64,000 bases of DNA from Macrostomum hystrix (taxonomy: Eukaryota; Platyhelminthes; Macrostomidae). Made by a program: the position numbers and the translations under genes. The notes under the pieces were generated by a model. It did not search any database. It was not told the DNA's origin and was given only the letters and a program-made list of their open reading frames with translations. Positions 1-12,400 of the stretch are shown one piece after another; position 1 is the first letter of the stretch, and each line of letters begins with the position of its first letter. The stretch spans positions 2,733,501 through 2,797,500 of the forward strand of contig CATNEN010000024.1 in assembly GCA_950097015.1 (NCBI GenBank), read 5' to 3'.

Positions 1-690
1 CAATTTAATTATCTAGGTGTGAAAGCTGTTTGACACCATTTAATTATCTAGGTGTGAAAGCTGTCTGACACCATTTAATTATCTAGGTGTGAAAGCTGTT
101 TGACACAATTTAATTATCTAGGTGTGAAAGCTGTTTGACACCATTTAATTATCTAGGTGTGAAAGCTGTTTGACACCATTTAATTATCTAGGTGTGAAAG
201 CTGTTTGACACCATTTAATTATCTAGCTGTGAAAGCTGTTTGACACAATTTAATTATCTAGGTGTGAAAGCAGTTTGACACCATTTAATTATGTAGGTGT
301 GAAAGCAGTTTGACACCATTTAATTATGTAGGTGTGAAAGCAGTTTGACACCATTTAATTATCTAGGTGTGAAAGCTGTTTGACACCATTTAATTATCTA
401 GGTGTGAAAGCTGTTTGACACCATTTAATTATCTAGGTGTGAAAGCTGTTTGACACCATTTAATTATCTAGGTGTGAAAGCTGTTTGACACCATTTAATT
501 ATCTAGGTGTGAATACTGTTTGAAACCATTTAATTATCAAGGTGTGAAGACAGTTTAACACCCTTTATTACCTAGGTGTTATTAACTATGTTTGATTGCC
601 ACCATTAATTATCTAGGTGTAAAGCCTGTTTATAACCCTTTATTATCTATCCGTGAAGTTTGTTTGACACCAATTATTATCTGAGTAAAA
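1..690. repeat. 35-bp minisatellite
   Basis: Head-to-tail copies of a 35-bp unit built around ATTTAATTATCTAGGTGTGA, each ending near CTGTTTGACA. About 15 near-identical copies run to roughly 540; three or four decayed copies continue to about 690. The array probably extends left beyond the window. No coding frame. Confidence 0.95.
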
Positions 691-1155
691 GTTGACACAC
701 CATTAATTTAATAGTTTACATACATCCTTACTTTTCTCGGCAAAACTAAGTTGAACAGTTGTCGATGTATTTTTGTCTGACAAGAAGGATATGCTTCTAT
801 TAAAAGGACCTAGATTTCTTGTGTATCGGTTAATCCCTATAATTCTCACTTTCGCAGACTTATTTTCTAACGTTATAGCTTTCTGCGTGTTGTTATGTTG
901 CTAATTATCGACCCCCAGATGGCATCGAAATATATCAAAGGCGTGATTTCTAATGACAAGAGCCAACGTACAGTTTTTATCTTGTATTCATTAATTACAC
1001 ATCTAACTCTGCACACTTGCAGGCCTTTTCTAGATAACCCAAAAATAGCTTTAAATGTTTGTTTGTTTTCGCTTCATTTGAAGATTACCGACTTGATGTC
1101 AACATTTTCCTGCTCTCATTATTCAAGTGTGCTTTTTACTTTCATAAGTAGCGGT
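691..1155. other. unique AT-rich spacer, no gene seen
   Basis: Non-repetitive AT-rich sequence between two minisatellites. An 89-codon open frame at 895-1164 has no recognisable domain, no family resemblance and runs into the next array, so it is not called. Confidence 0.6.
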
Positions 1156-4100
1156 GAGCAGTGAGTAGCCTGTAAATAGCAGTGTGTTGCCTGTAAATAG
1201 TAGTGTGTTGCCTGTAAATAGCAGTGTGTTGCCTGTAAATAGCAGTGTGTTGCCTGTAAATAGCAGTGTGTTGCCTGTAAATAGCAGTGTGTTGCCTGTA
1301 AATAGCAGTGTGTTGCCTGTAAATAGCAGTGTGTTGCCTGTAAATATCAGTGTGTTGCCTGTAAATGTCAGTGTGTTGCCTGTAAATAGCAGTGTGTTGC
1401 CTGTAAATAGCAGTGTGTTGCCTCTAAATAGCTGTGTGTTGCCTGTAAATATCAGTGTGTTGCCTGTAAATAGCAGTGTGTTGCCTGTAAATAGTAGTGT
1501 GTCAGCCTGTAAATATCAGTGTGTAAGCCTGTAAATATCAGTGTGTTGCCTGTAAATAGCAGTGTGTTGCCTGTAAATAGCAGTGTGTTGCCTGTAAATA
1601 GCAGTGTGTTGCCTGTAAATAGCAGTGTGTTGCCTGTAAATAGCAGTGTGTTGCCTGTAAATAGCAGTGTGTTGCCTGTAAATAGCAGTGTGTTGCCTGT
1701 AAATAGCAGTGTGTTGCCTGTAAATAGCAGTGTGTTGCCTGTAAATAGCAGTGTGTTGCCTGTAAATAGTAGTGTGTCAGCCTGTAAATATCAGTGTGTA
1801 AGCCTGTAAATATCAGTGTGTTGCCTGTAAATAGCAGTGTGTTGCCTGTAAATAGCAGTGTGTTGCCTGTAAATAGCAGTGTGTTGCCTGTAAATAGCAG
1901 TGTGTTGCCTGTAAATAGCAGTGTGTTGCCTGTAAATATCAGTGTGTTGCCTGTAAATAGCAGTGTGTTGCCTGTAAATAGCAGTGTGTTGCCTGTAAAT
2001 AGCAGTGTGTTGCCTGTAAATAGCAGTGTGTTGCCTGTAAATAGCAGTGTGTTGCCTGTAAATAGCAGTGTGTTGCCTGTAAATAGCAGTGTGTTGCCTG
2101 TAAATAGCAGTGTGTTGCCTGTAAATAGCAGTGTGTTGCCTGTAAATAGCAGTGTGTTGCCTGTAAATAGTAGTGTGTCAGCCTGTAAATATCAGTGTGT
2201 AAGCCTGTAAATATCAGTGTGTTGCCTGTAAATAGCAGTGTGTTGCCTGTAAATAGCAGTGTGTTGCCTGTAAATAGCAGTGAGTAGCCTGTAAATAGTA
2301 GTGTGTTGCCTGTAAATAGTAGTGTGTTGCCTGTAAATAGTAGTGTGTTGCCTGTAAATAGTAGTGTGTTGCCTGTAAATAGCAGTGTGTTGCCTGTAAA
2401 TAGCAGTGTGTTGCCTGTAAATAGCAGTGTGTTGCCTGTAAATAGCAGTGTGTTGCCTGTAAATAGCAGTGTGTTGCCTGTAAATAGCAGTGTGTTGCCT
2501 GTAAATAGCAGTGTGTTGCCTGTAAATAGCAGTGTGTTGCCTGTAAATAGCAGTGTGTTGCCTGTAAATAGTAGTGTTGCCTGTAAATAGTAGTGTGTTG
2601 CCTGTAAATAGCAGTGTGTTGCCTGTAAATAGCAGTGAGTAGCCTGTAAATAGTAGTGTGTTGCCTGTAAATAGTAGTGTGTTGCCTGTAAATAGTAGTG
2701 TGTTGCCTGTAAATAGCAGTGTGTTGCCTGTAAATAGCAGTGTGTTGCCTGTAAATAGCAGTGTGTTGCCTGTAAATAGCAGTGTGTTGCCTGTAAATAG
2801 CAGTGTGTTGCCTGTAAATAGTAGTGTGTCAGCCTGTAAATATCAGTGTGTAAGCCTGTAAATAGCAGTGTGTTGCCTGTAAATAGCAGTGTGTTGCCTG
2901 TAAATAGCAGTGTGTTGCCTGTAAATAGCAGTGAGTAGCCTGTAAATAGTAGTGTGTTGCCTGTAAATAGTAGTGTGTTGCCTGTAAATAGTAGTGTGTT
3001 GCCTGTAAATAGTAGTGTGTTGCCTGTAAATAGCAGTGTGTTGCCTGTAAATAGCAGTGTGTTGCCTGTAAATAGCAGTGTGTTGCCTGTAAATAGCAGT
3101 GTGTTGCCTGTAAATAGCAGTGTGTTGCCTGTAAATAGTAGTGTGTTGCCTGTAAATAGTAGTGTGTTGCCTGTAAATAGTAGTGTGTTGCCTGTAAATA
3201 GTAGTGTGTTGCCTGTAAATAGCAGTGTGTTGCCTGTAAATAGCAGTGAGTAGCCTGTAAATAGTAGTGTGTTGCCTGTAAATAGTAGTGTGTTGCCTGT
3301 AAATAGTAGTGTGTTGCCTGTAAATAGTAGTGTGTTGCCTGTAAATAGCAGTGTGTTGCCTGTAAATAGCAGTGTGTTGCCTGTAAATAGCAGTGTGTTG
3401 CCTGTAAATAGCAGTGTGTTGCCTGTAAATAGCAGTGTGTTGCCTGTAAATAGCAGTGTGTTGCCTGTAAATAGCAGTGTGTTGCCTGTAAATAGCAGTG
3501 TGTTGCCTGTAAATAGCAGTGTGTTGCCTGTAAATAGTAGTGTTGCCTGTAAATAGTAGTGTGTTGCCTGTAAATAGCAGTGTGTTGCCTGTAAATAGCA
3601 GTGAGTAGCCTGTAAATAGTAGTGTGTTGCCTGTAAATAGTAGTGTGTTGCCTGTAAATAGTAGTGTGTTGCCTGTAAATAGCAGTGTGTTGCCTGTAAA
3701 TAGCAGTGTGTTGCCTGTAAATAGCAGTGTGTTGCCTGTAAATAGCAGTGTGTTGCCTGTAAATAGCAGTGTGTTGCCTGTAAATAGCAGTGTGTTGCCT
3801 GTAAATAGCAGTGTGTTGCCTGTAAATAGCAGTGTGTTGCCTGTAAATAGCAGTGTGTTGCCTGTAAATAGTAGTGTGTCAGCCTGTAAATATCAGTGTG
3901 TAAGCCTGTAAATATCAGTGTGTTGCCTGTAAATAGCAGTGTGTTGCCTGTAAATAGCAGTGTGTTGCCTGTAAATAGCAGTGTGTTGCCTGTAAATAGC
4001 AGTGTGTTGCCTGTAAATAGCAGTGTGTTGCCTGTAAATAGCAGTGTGTTGCCTGTAAATAGCAGTGAGTAGCCTGTAAATAGTAGTGTGTTGCCTGTAA

Positions 4101-7100
4101 ATAGTAGTGTGTTGCCTGTAAATAGTAGTGTGTTGCCTGTAAATAGTAGTGTGTTGCCTGTAAATAGCAGTGTGTTGCCTGTAAATAGCAGTGTGTTGCC
4201 TGTAAATAGCAGTGTGTTGCCTGTAAATAGCAGTGTGTTGCCTGTAAATAGCAGTGTGTTGCCTGTAAATAGTAGTGTGTTGCCTGTAAATAGTAGTGTG
4301 TTGCCTGTAAATAGTAGTGTGTTGCCTGTAAATAGTAGTGTGTTGCCTGTAAATAGCAGTGTGTTGCCTGTAAATAGCAGTGAGTAGCCTGTAAATAGTA
4401 GTGTGTTGCCTGTAAATAGTAGTGTGTTGCCTGTAAATAGTAGTGTGTTGCCTGTAAATAGTAGTGTGTTGCCTGTAAATAGCAGTGTGTTGCCTGTAAA
4501 TAGCAGTGTGTTGCCTGTAAATAGCAGTGTGTTGCCTGTAAATAGCAGTGTGTTGCCTGTAAATAGCAGTGTGTTGCCTGTAAATAGCAGTGTGTTGCCT
4601 GTAAATATCAGTGTGTTGCCTGTAAATGTCAGTGTGTTGCCTGTAAATAGCAGTGTGTTGCCTGTAAATAGCAGTGTGTTGCCTCTAAATAGCTGTGTGT
4701 TGCCTGTAAATAGCAGTGTGTTGCCTGTAAATAGCAGTGTGTTGCCTGTAAATAGTAGTGTGTCAGCCTGTAAATATCAGTGTGTAAGCCTGTAAATATC
4801 AGTGTGTTGCCTGTAAATAGCAGTGTGTTGCCTGTAAATAGCAGTGTGTTGCCTGTAAATAGCAGTGTGTTGCCTGTAAATAGCAGTGTGTTGCCTGTAA
4901 ATAGCAGTGTGTTGCCTGTAAATAGCAGTGTGTTGCCTGTAAATAGCAGTGTGTTGCCTGTAAATAGCAGTGTGTTGCCTGTAAATAGCAGTGTGTTGCC
5001 TGTAAATAGCAGTGTGTTGCCTGTAAATAGTAGTGTGTCAGCCTGTAAATATCAGTGTGTAAGCCTGTAAATATCAGTGTGTTGCCTGTAAATAGCAGTG
5101 TGTTGCCTGTAAATAGCAGTGTGTTGCCTGTAAATAGCAGTGTGTTGCCTGTAAATAGCAGTGTGTTGCCTGTAAATAGCAGTGTGTTGCCTGTAAATAG
5201 CAGTGTGTTGCCTGTAAATAGCAGTGAGTAGCCTGTAAATAGTAGTGTGTTGCCTGTAAATAGTAGTGTGTTGCCTGTAAATAGTAGTGTGTTGCCTGTA
5301 AATAGTAGTGTGTTGCCTGTAAATAGCAGTGTGTTGCCTGTAAATAGCAGTGTGTTGCCTGTAAATAGCAGTGTGTTGCCTGTAAATAGCAGTGTGTTGC
5401 CTGTAAATAGCAGTGTGTTGCCTGTAAATAGTAGTGTGTTGCCTGTAAATAGTAGTGTGTTGCCTGTAAATAGTAGTGTGTTGCCTGTAAATAGTAGTGT
5501 GTTGCCTGTAAATAGCAGTGTGTTGCCTGTAAATAGCAGTGAGTAGCCTGTAAATAGTAGTGTGTTGCCTGTAAATAGTAGTGTGTTGCCTGTAAATAGT
5601 AGTGTGTTGCCTGTAAATAGTAGTGTGTTGCCTGTAAATAGCAGTGTGTTGCCTGTAAATAGCAGTGTGTTGCCTGTAAATAGCAGTGTGTTGCCTGTAA
5701 ATAGCAGTGTGTTGCCTGTAAATAGCAGTGTGTTGCCTGTAAATAGCAGTGTGTTGCCTGTAAATAGCAGTGTGTTGCCTGTAAATAGCAGTGTGTTGCC
5801 TGTAAATAGCAGTGTGTTGCCTGTAAATAGTAGTGTTGCCTGTAAATAGTAGTGTGTTGCCTGTAAATAGCAGTGTGTTGCCTGTAAATAGCAGTGAGTA
5901 GCCTGTAAATAGTAGTGTGTTGCCTGTAAATAGTAGTGTGTTGCCTGTAAATAGTAGTGTGTTGCCTGTAAATAGCAGTGTGTTGCCTGTAAATAGCAGT
6001 GTGTTGCCTGTAAATAGCAGTGTGTTGCCTGTAAATAGCAGTGTGTTGCCTGTAAATAGCAGTGTGTTGCCTGTAAATGGCAGTGTGTTGCCTGTAAATA
6101 GCAGTGTGTTGCCTGTAAATAGCAGTGTGTTGCCTGTAAATAGCAGTGTGTTGCCTGTAAATATCAGTGTGTTGCCTGTAAATAGCAGTGTGTAAGCCTG
6201 TAAATAGCAGTGTGTTGCCTGTAAATGTCAGTGTGTTGCCTGTAAATAGCAGTGTGTTGCCTTTAAATAGCAGTGTGTTGCCTGTAAATAGCAGTGTGTT
6301 GCCTGTAAATAGCAGTGTGTTGCCTGTAAATAGCAGTGTGTTGCCTGTAAATAGCAGTGTGTTGCCTGTAAATAGCAGTGTGTTGCCTGTAAATAGCAGT
6401 GTTTTGCCTGTAAATAGCAGTGTGTTGCCTGTAAATAGCAGTGTGTTGCCTGTAAATAGCAGTGTGTTGCCTGTAAATTGCAGTGTGTTGCCTGTAAATA
6501 GCAGTGTGTTGCCTGTAAATTGCAGTGTGTTGCCTGTAAATAGCAGTGTGTTGCCTGTAAATAGCAGTGTGTTGCCTGTAAATAGCAGTGTGTTGCCTGT
6601 AAATATCAGTGTGTTGCCTGTAAATAGCAGTGTGTTGCCTGTAAATAGCAGTGTGTTGCCTGTAAATATCAGTGTGTTGCCTGTAAATAGCAGTGTGTTG
6701 CCTGTAAATAGCAGTGTGTTGCCTGTTAATAGCAGTGTGTTGCCTGTAAATAGCAGTGTGTTGCCTGTAAATAGCAGTGTGTTGCCTGTAAATAGCAGTG
6801 TGTTGCCTGTAAATAGCAGTGTGTTGCCTGTAAATAGCAGTGTGTTGCCTGTAAATAGCAGTGTGTTGCCTGTAAATAGCAGTGTGTTGCCTGTAAATAG
6901 CAGTGTGTTGCCTGTAAATAGCAGTGTGTTGCCTGTAAATAGCAGTGTGTTGCCTGTAAATAGCAGTGTGTAAGCCTGTAAATAGCAGTGTGTTGCCTGT
7001 AAATAGCAGTGTGTTGCCTGTAAATAGCAGTGTGTTGCCTGTAAATAGCAGTGTGTTGCCTGTAAATAGTAGTGTGTAAGCCTGTAAATAGCAGTGAGTA

Positions 7101-7107
7101 GCCTGTA
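1156..7107. repeat. 21-bp minisatellite, left part
   Basis: About 280 copies of a 21-bp unit, TGTTGCCTGTAAATAGCAGTG and close variants (TAGTAG, TATCAG, TGTCAG). Variant units recur in blocks, for example the phase-shifted pair with TGTCAGCC and TGTAAGCC near 1500, 1785, 2175, 2830, 3870, 4765 and 5040, so the array grew by duplicating multi-unit blocks. Because 21 is divisible by 3 it gives false open frames of a seven-residue repeat. The array continues for a few units after the mariner insertion (8263-8325). Confidence 0.97.
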
Positions 7108-8262
7108 CGAGGGCTATCCCAAAAGTAAGTTTCGGTCAACAATAAAAAGCGAACAGTTTAAAGGAAAGTCTTAAAACTTTAACAGTAGTCAAAAACAGGT
7201 CATAGTTACTCCACAAATTTGCCGCCAAGGTCCACGCACTTTTGCCAGCGCCGTACCCACGCTATAAAGGCAGCATCGCAGCCGCCGGTTGCCAGATGCC
7301 GCAAAGCTGATGAAGCATTGTTGTTTATCTGCTCCACAGAGGCAAAACGTTGTCCACGAAGGCTCTCCTTCATTCTGGGAAATATATAGAAGTCCGCTGG
7401 AGCCAAATCAGGTGAATAGCGTGGCTGTGCCAGGACCTCCCAGTTCCAGGACTCCAGGAGCTCCTCCACTCTTCTGGCGCGGTGCACAGGTGCGGTGTCG
7501 TGGTGAAAAATCACGCCTCTCTCCAGCAAACCAGGCCGCTTTTTCCTGATGGCTGGCCTCAATTTTTCTTGCAGTACCCATCGGTAATATTCTGCATTTA
7601 CCTTGGTGCCGATTGGCACTGGCCAGTCCACCAGGACCCCATGGATGTCAAAGAAGACTATGTGCATCACCTTCAAGGAGCTCTGCTTCCGTTGAACCTT
7701 CTCAGGACTCGCTGATCCCCTTGGAAGCCACTGTGCTGACTGGCGCTTGAGCTCAGGATCCCACTCGTAGACCCATGTCTCGTCTCCTGTCATAATTCTG
7801 CTGAGAAAGTTGCTTCCCTCTCGATTAAACCGTCGAAGGTGCTCTTGCGCCAGGGTCACCCTCTCCTTCATTTGGTCCTCAGTCAGGAGATGAGGCACCC
7901 ACTTTGCGAAGATCTTCTGCATGTTCAGCTGCTCAGTAAGAATGCGATGCACTGTGCTGTGAGGAATGTCCAGGAGGTCGTCGATCTCATTGCAAGTCAA
8001 TCTGCTGTCAACAGTGACTGCAGCTTTGACACGCTCGGCATTTGCATCAGTGGTGGCAAATCGTGGTCTTCCATCGACAGCCTGCCTCCTTGAACTTCAC
8101 GGACCCATTTCCGAACCCTTTGAATTGAGACTGCATTCGCTTTAAAACTTTTGGTGCCTTTTGCCATAGACATATTGATTCAGGAATGACTAACCGCGTT
8201 TGCCAAAAATGTACTTAAGAAAATTTATAATGCAGCGAAACTTTTTTTTGGGATAGCCCTCG
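7108..8262 (-). mobile_element. mariner transposon (1,155 bp), complete ends
   Basis: Terminal inverted repeats of about 25 bp at 7108-7132 and 8238-8262 both begin CGAGGGCTATCCCAAAA and differ at two positions. They are flanked by TA at 7106-7107 and 8263-8264, the target duplication typical of Tc1/mariner. The target was the 21-bp minisatellite, which resumes on the right. It encodes one transposase on the minus strand. The near-perfect ends suggest a fairly recent insertion, although the transposase carries a frameshift, so it is probably non-autonomous. Confidence 0.96.
7206..8173 (-). pseudogene. mariner DD34D transposase with N-terminal frameshift
   Basis: Cut-and-paste transposase. 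The intact part (264 codons from 8000 down to 7206) has the mariner signature WVPHLLT and three catalytic aspartates in TGDETW, HHDTAPVH and YSPDLAPAD. Exactly 34 residues separate the second and third aspartates, which defines the DD34D mariner group. Upstream, an ATG at 8173 opens a frame containing a helix-turn-helix-like start (RKWVREV), while the following GRPRFATTDAN motif is in another frame. A one-base frameshift therefore lies at about 8060-8096. With both pieces the length (about 322 residues) is close to the family norm of 330-350. It is read away from the right inverted repeat, as expected. Confidence 0.92.
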
Positions 8263-8325
8263 TAAATAGCAGTGAATAGCCTGTAAATAGTAGTGTGTAA
8301 GCCTGTAAATAGCAGTGTGTAAGCC
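8263..8325. repeat. 21-bp minisatellite, right remnant
   Basis: Three diverged 21-bp units continue the left array directly after the mariner TA duplication, confirming that the transposon inserted into a pre-existing array. Confidence 0.9.
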
Positions 8326-9383
8326 TGAAAAACGTATAGTCCGCTATTTGGCAGCTAGCTAGGTTTGATCCATTGATTGTCCCAACTTATGGGTACAGTA
8401 CGTTCACAGATCTGATAAATTACGATAACACGGGTCACATTGTTAAGTGATAAACACGATATCAAGGTTTTGATGCAGCCTATTGTTCCTTTTCATCCTT
8501 GACCTGTATACAAGTGCGTACAGTCTGATTGATAGTGTTTCTAGCTGAAACCGCTAGGCAACGAACGCCTACGATGCTTGCCAAACATAGCATCTCATAG
8601 CCTTGGTTCGTCCTATGCTAAGGATACTTTCATCTAAATTATTAATCAATATGGGATGAATTATTCCTAATTTACCTTCCCGGAATAGATGCAATGTATG
8701 TCCGCACCAAAAGTGGTGTTGTTGAGGACTTTGCCGATTAAAAGTGCGCCTAGGTGGTGGCGAAGGAATAGATCGGCAGTATGTTTTAATTGCCGTTGAG
8801 TTCTATCGCAACAAAAGCCATAAATAATTGAGGCTGGCGTCAGGGCGCGCGTATGTTATTAGTAAAAAAAATTTAGAAATAATCTTTAGCAGCTTACAAT
8901 GAGACTGGGATGCCGAAAGGGCTGTTGTCCAGCAGTTGCCAACGGTAACGACCAATGGCGCAATGGCCCAGATTGGTGCTATAAAACACGGCGATAAGCG
9001 GCTCATTGGGTCTTGCTGCCAATAGCACTCAGCAACAGTCTCTAAGAATCCTGCTGTGAAAGCTTAACTGAAGCATAGGAAACTGCAAAAAAATCATCAA
9101 GGCTATTCTAAGAGCCAGACATGATACAAGGAATCGCATTGGTAAGCTTCGATGTATTGATGTTTTAATTTCTATGAGTTAATAATTATTTAAATGTACT
9201 CTGAATAGTAAATGCAAGTAAATATCATCAACATACAAGTACGAGATTCTAAAACATTTTATAAGTAAAAATATCTAAGAGTGATTACGAGTTACGAGTA
9301 AATAAAGACTAAATATGCTGAACAATTACTCGTACGCTCGTTGGCAGTTGGCTCGGCGACTGATAAGTGCAGCGAGACTCGAC
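8326..9383. other. upstream region of the mucin gene
   Basis: Unique, AT-rich sequence without a convincing coding frame; a 67-codon minus-strand frame at 8803-9006 has no family resemblance. It should hold the promoter and 5' UTR of the mucin gene. I see no clear TATA box or initiator near the ATG at 9384, and no spliced-leader acceptor I could defend. Confidence 0.5.
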
Positions 9384-9420
9384 ATGGAAAAGTTCAGAAT
9401 CCTTCTTGTTGTCATCCTTG
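9384..9420 (+). CDS. mucin exon 1: start codon and signal peptide
   Basis: ATG at 9384 opens [12 protein letters not shown], the basic start and hydrophobic core of a signal peptide. The donor is G|GTAAGT at 9421 (phase 1). This start was chosen because the peptide continues correctly into exon 2 and no coding sequence is seen upstream. Confidence 0.85.
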
Positions 9421-12400
9421 GTAAGTTAGAATCACGCAGCTAAAGAACAATTTTGGACAAAAATGTACTAAAAATATTACAATGCTTCATTCAAACCTCA
9501 ATGAAATCTTCAGTTTTGACTCTGCAGTGTAATGTTGCCTTTGCCGGTAAGCTCCTTGTCAATGTTAATGAGTTAACGCGTTTAGTCTTTCGTTAATACA
9601 TCCGTGAAATGTACACAGCCTTCTCCCAATTCATCTTCAGCAACGACATCCAGTGACTCCACAGCAACACCAACGACAGTGGATGCATCCACTACCCATT
9701 CAATAACTAGCACAGGCACAACCTCAGCTACAAATCTGACGACAAACACACTGACAACAACAGCGACCACCGCGACATCAATAACCGAGACAACATCAGT
9801 CACCACTCCGGCTACAACAACCACAACTCCTTTGACAACGACGGAGACTACAACAACGGCTACACCGACAACAACAACGACAACTCCAACAACAACCACT
9901 GAGACAACCACTACGACCACTCCGACTACAACCACTGCGACAACCACTACGACCACTCCGAATACAACAACCACAGCTCCATCAGCAACAACGGAGACAA
10001 CCACTACGACCACTCCGACTACGAGCACTACGACCCTACCAACTACAACATCCACAACTCCAACAACAACCACTGAGACAACCACTACGACCACTCCGAC
10101 AACGACCACAACGACCACACCGCCAACGACAACGACAACCACAACTCCGACAACAACCACAAAGACAACAACTACGACCAGTCCGACAACAACCACAGAG
10201 ACAACAACTACGACCAGTCCGACTACGACCACAACGACCACACCAACAACAACAACCACAACTCCAACAACAACCACTGAGACAACAACGACGACCACTC
10301 CGACTCCGACCACTACGACCACACCGACAACGACAACGACTATTCCGACTACGACAACCACAACTCCGACAACGACAACCACAACTCCGACAACGACAAC
10401 CACAACTCCGACAACAACCACAGAGACAACGACAACGACTACTCCGACTACGACAACCACAACTCCGACAACGACAACCACAACTCCGACAACGACAACC
10501 ACAACTCCGACAACAACCACAGAGACAACAACTACGACCACTTCGACTACGACCACAACCACAACTCCGACAACGACAACCACAACTCCGACAACGACAT
10601 CCACAACTCCGACAACAACCACAGAGACAACAACTACGACCAGTCCGACTACGACCACAACGACCACACCAACAACAACAACCACAACTCCAACAACAAC
10701 CACTGAGCCAACAACTACCACCACTCCGACAACGACAACCACAACTCCATTGACGACTACGGAGACAACAACCACGACAACTCCGACTACCACCACAACG
10801 ACCACACCGACAACGACATCCACAACTCCGACAACGACAACCACAACTCCGACAACAACCACAGAGACAACAACTACCACAACTCCAACAACAACCACTG
10901 AGCCAACAACTACCACCACTCCGACAACGACAACCACAACTCCATTGACGACTACGGAGACAACAACCACGACAACTCCGACTACCACCACAACGACCAC
11001 ACCGACAACGACATCCACAACTCCGACAACGACAACCACAACTCCGACAACAACCACAGAGACAACAACTACCACAACTCCAACAACAACCACTGAGCCA
11101 ACAACTACCACCACTCCGACAACGACAACCACAACTCCATTGACGACTAAGGAGACAACAACCACGACCACTCCAACTACGACAATAACCACCACACCGA
11201 CAACAACAACCACAACTCCGACAACGACAACCACAACTCCGACAACGACAACCACAACTCCATTGACAACTACGGAGACAACAACCACGACCACTCCGAC
11301 TACGACCACAACGACCACACCGACAACAACAACCACAACTCCAACAACAACCACTGAGACAACAACGACGACCACTCCGACTCCGACCACTACGACCACA
11401 CCGACAACGACAACGACTATTCCGACTACGACAACCACAACTCCGACAACGACAACCACAACTCCGACAACGACAACCACAACTCCGACAACGACAACCA
11501 CAACTCCGACAACAACCACAGAGACAACAACTACGACCACTCCGACTACGACAACAACCACAACTCCGACAACGACAACCACAACTCCGACAACGACATC
11601 CACAACTCCGACAACAACCACAGAGACAACAACTACGACCAGTCCGACTACGACCACAACGACCACACCAACAACAACAACCACAACTCCAACAACAACC
11701 ACTGAGCCAACAACTACCACCACTCCGACAACGACAACCACAACTCCATTGACGACTACGGAAACAACAACCACGACAACTCCAACGACGACCACAACGA
11801 CCACACCGACAACGACAATCACAACTCCGACAACGACAACCACAACTCCGACAACGACAACCACAACTCCGACAACAACCACAGAGACAACAACTACGAC
11901 CACTCCGACAACGACCACAACCACAACTCCGACAACGACAACCACAACTCCGACAACGACATCCACAACTCCGACAACAACCACAGAGACAACAACTACG
12001 ACCAGTCCGACTACGACCACAACGACCACACCAACAACAACAACCACAACTCCAACAACAACCATTGAGCCAACAACTACCACCACTCCGACAACGACAA
12101 CCACAACTCCATTGATGACTACGGAGACAACAACCACGACCACTCCGACTACGACCACAACCACCACACCGACAACGACAACCACAACTCCGACAACAAC
12201 AACCACAACTCCGACAACGACAACCACAACTCCGACAACAACCACAGAGACAACAACTACCACAACTCCAACAACAACCACTGAGCCAACAACTACCACC
12301 ACTCCGACAACGACAACCACAACTCCATTGACGACTACGGAGACAACAACCACGACCACTCCGACTACGACAACAACGACCACACCGACAACGACAACCA

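Noticed and set aside
1184-6973. Series of open frames encoding a seven-residue Leu-Pro-Val-Asn-Ser-Ser-Val repeat
   Set aside because: They follow directly from a 21-bp DNA repeat without a stop in one frame, are broken repeatedly by phase changes and TAA variants, lie outside any gene model and have no signal peptide or flanking unique coding sequence.
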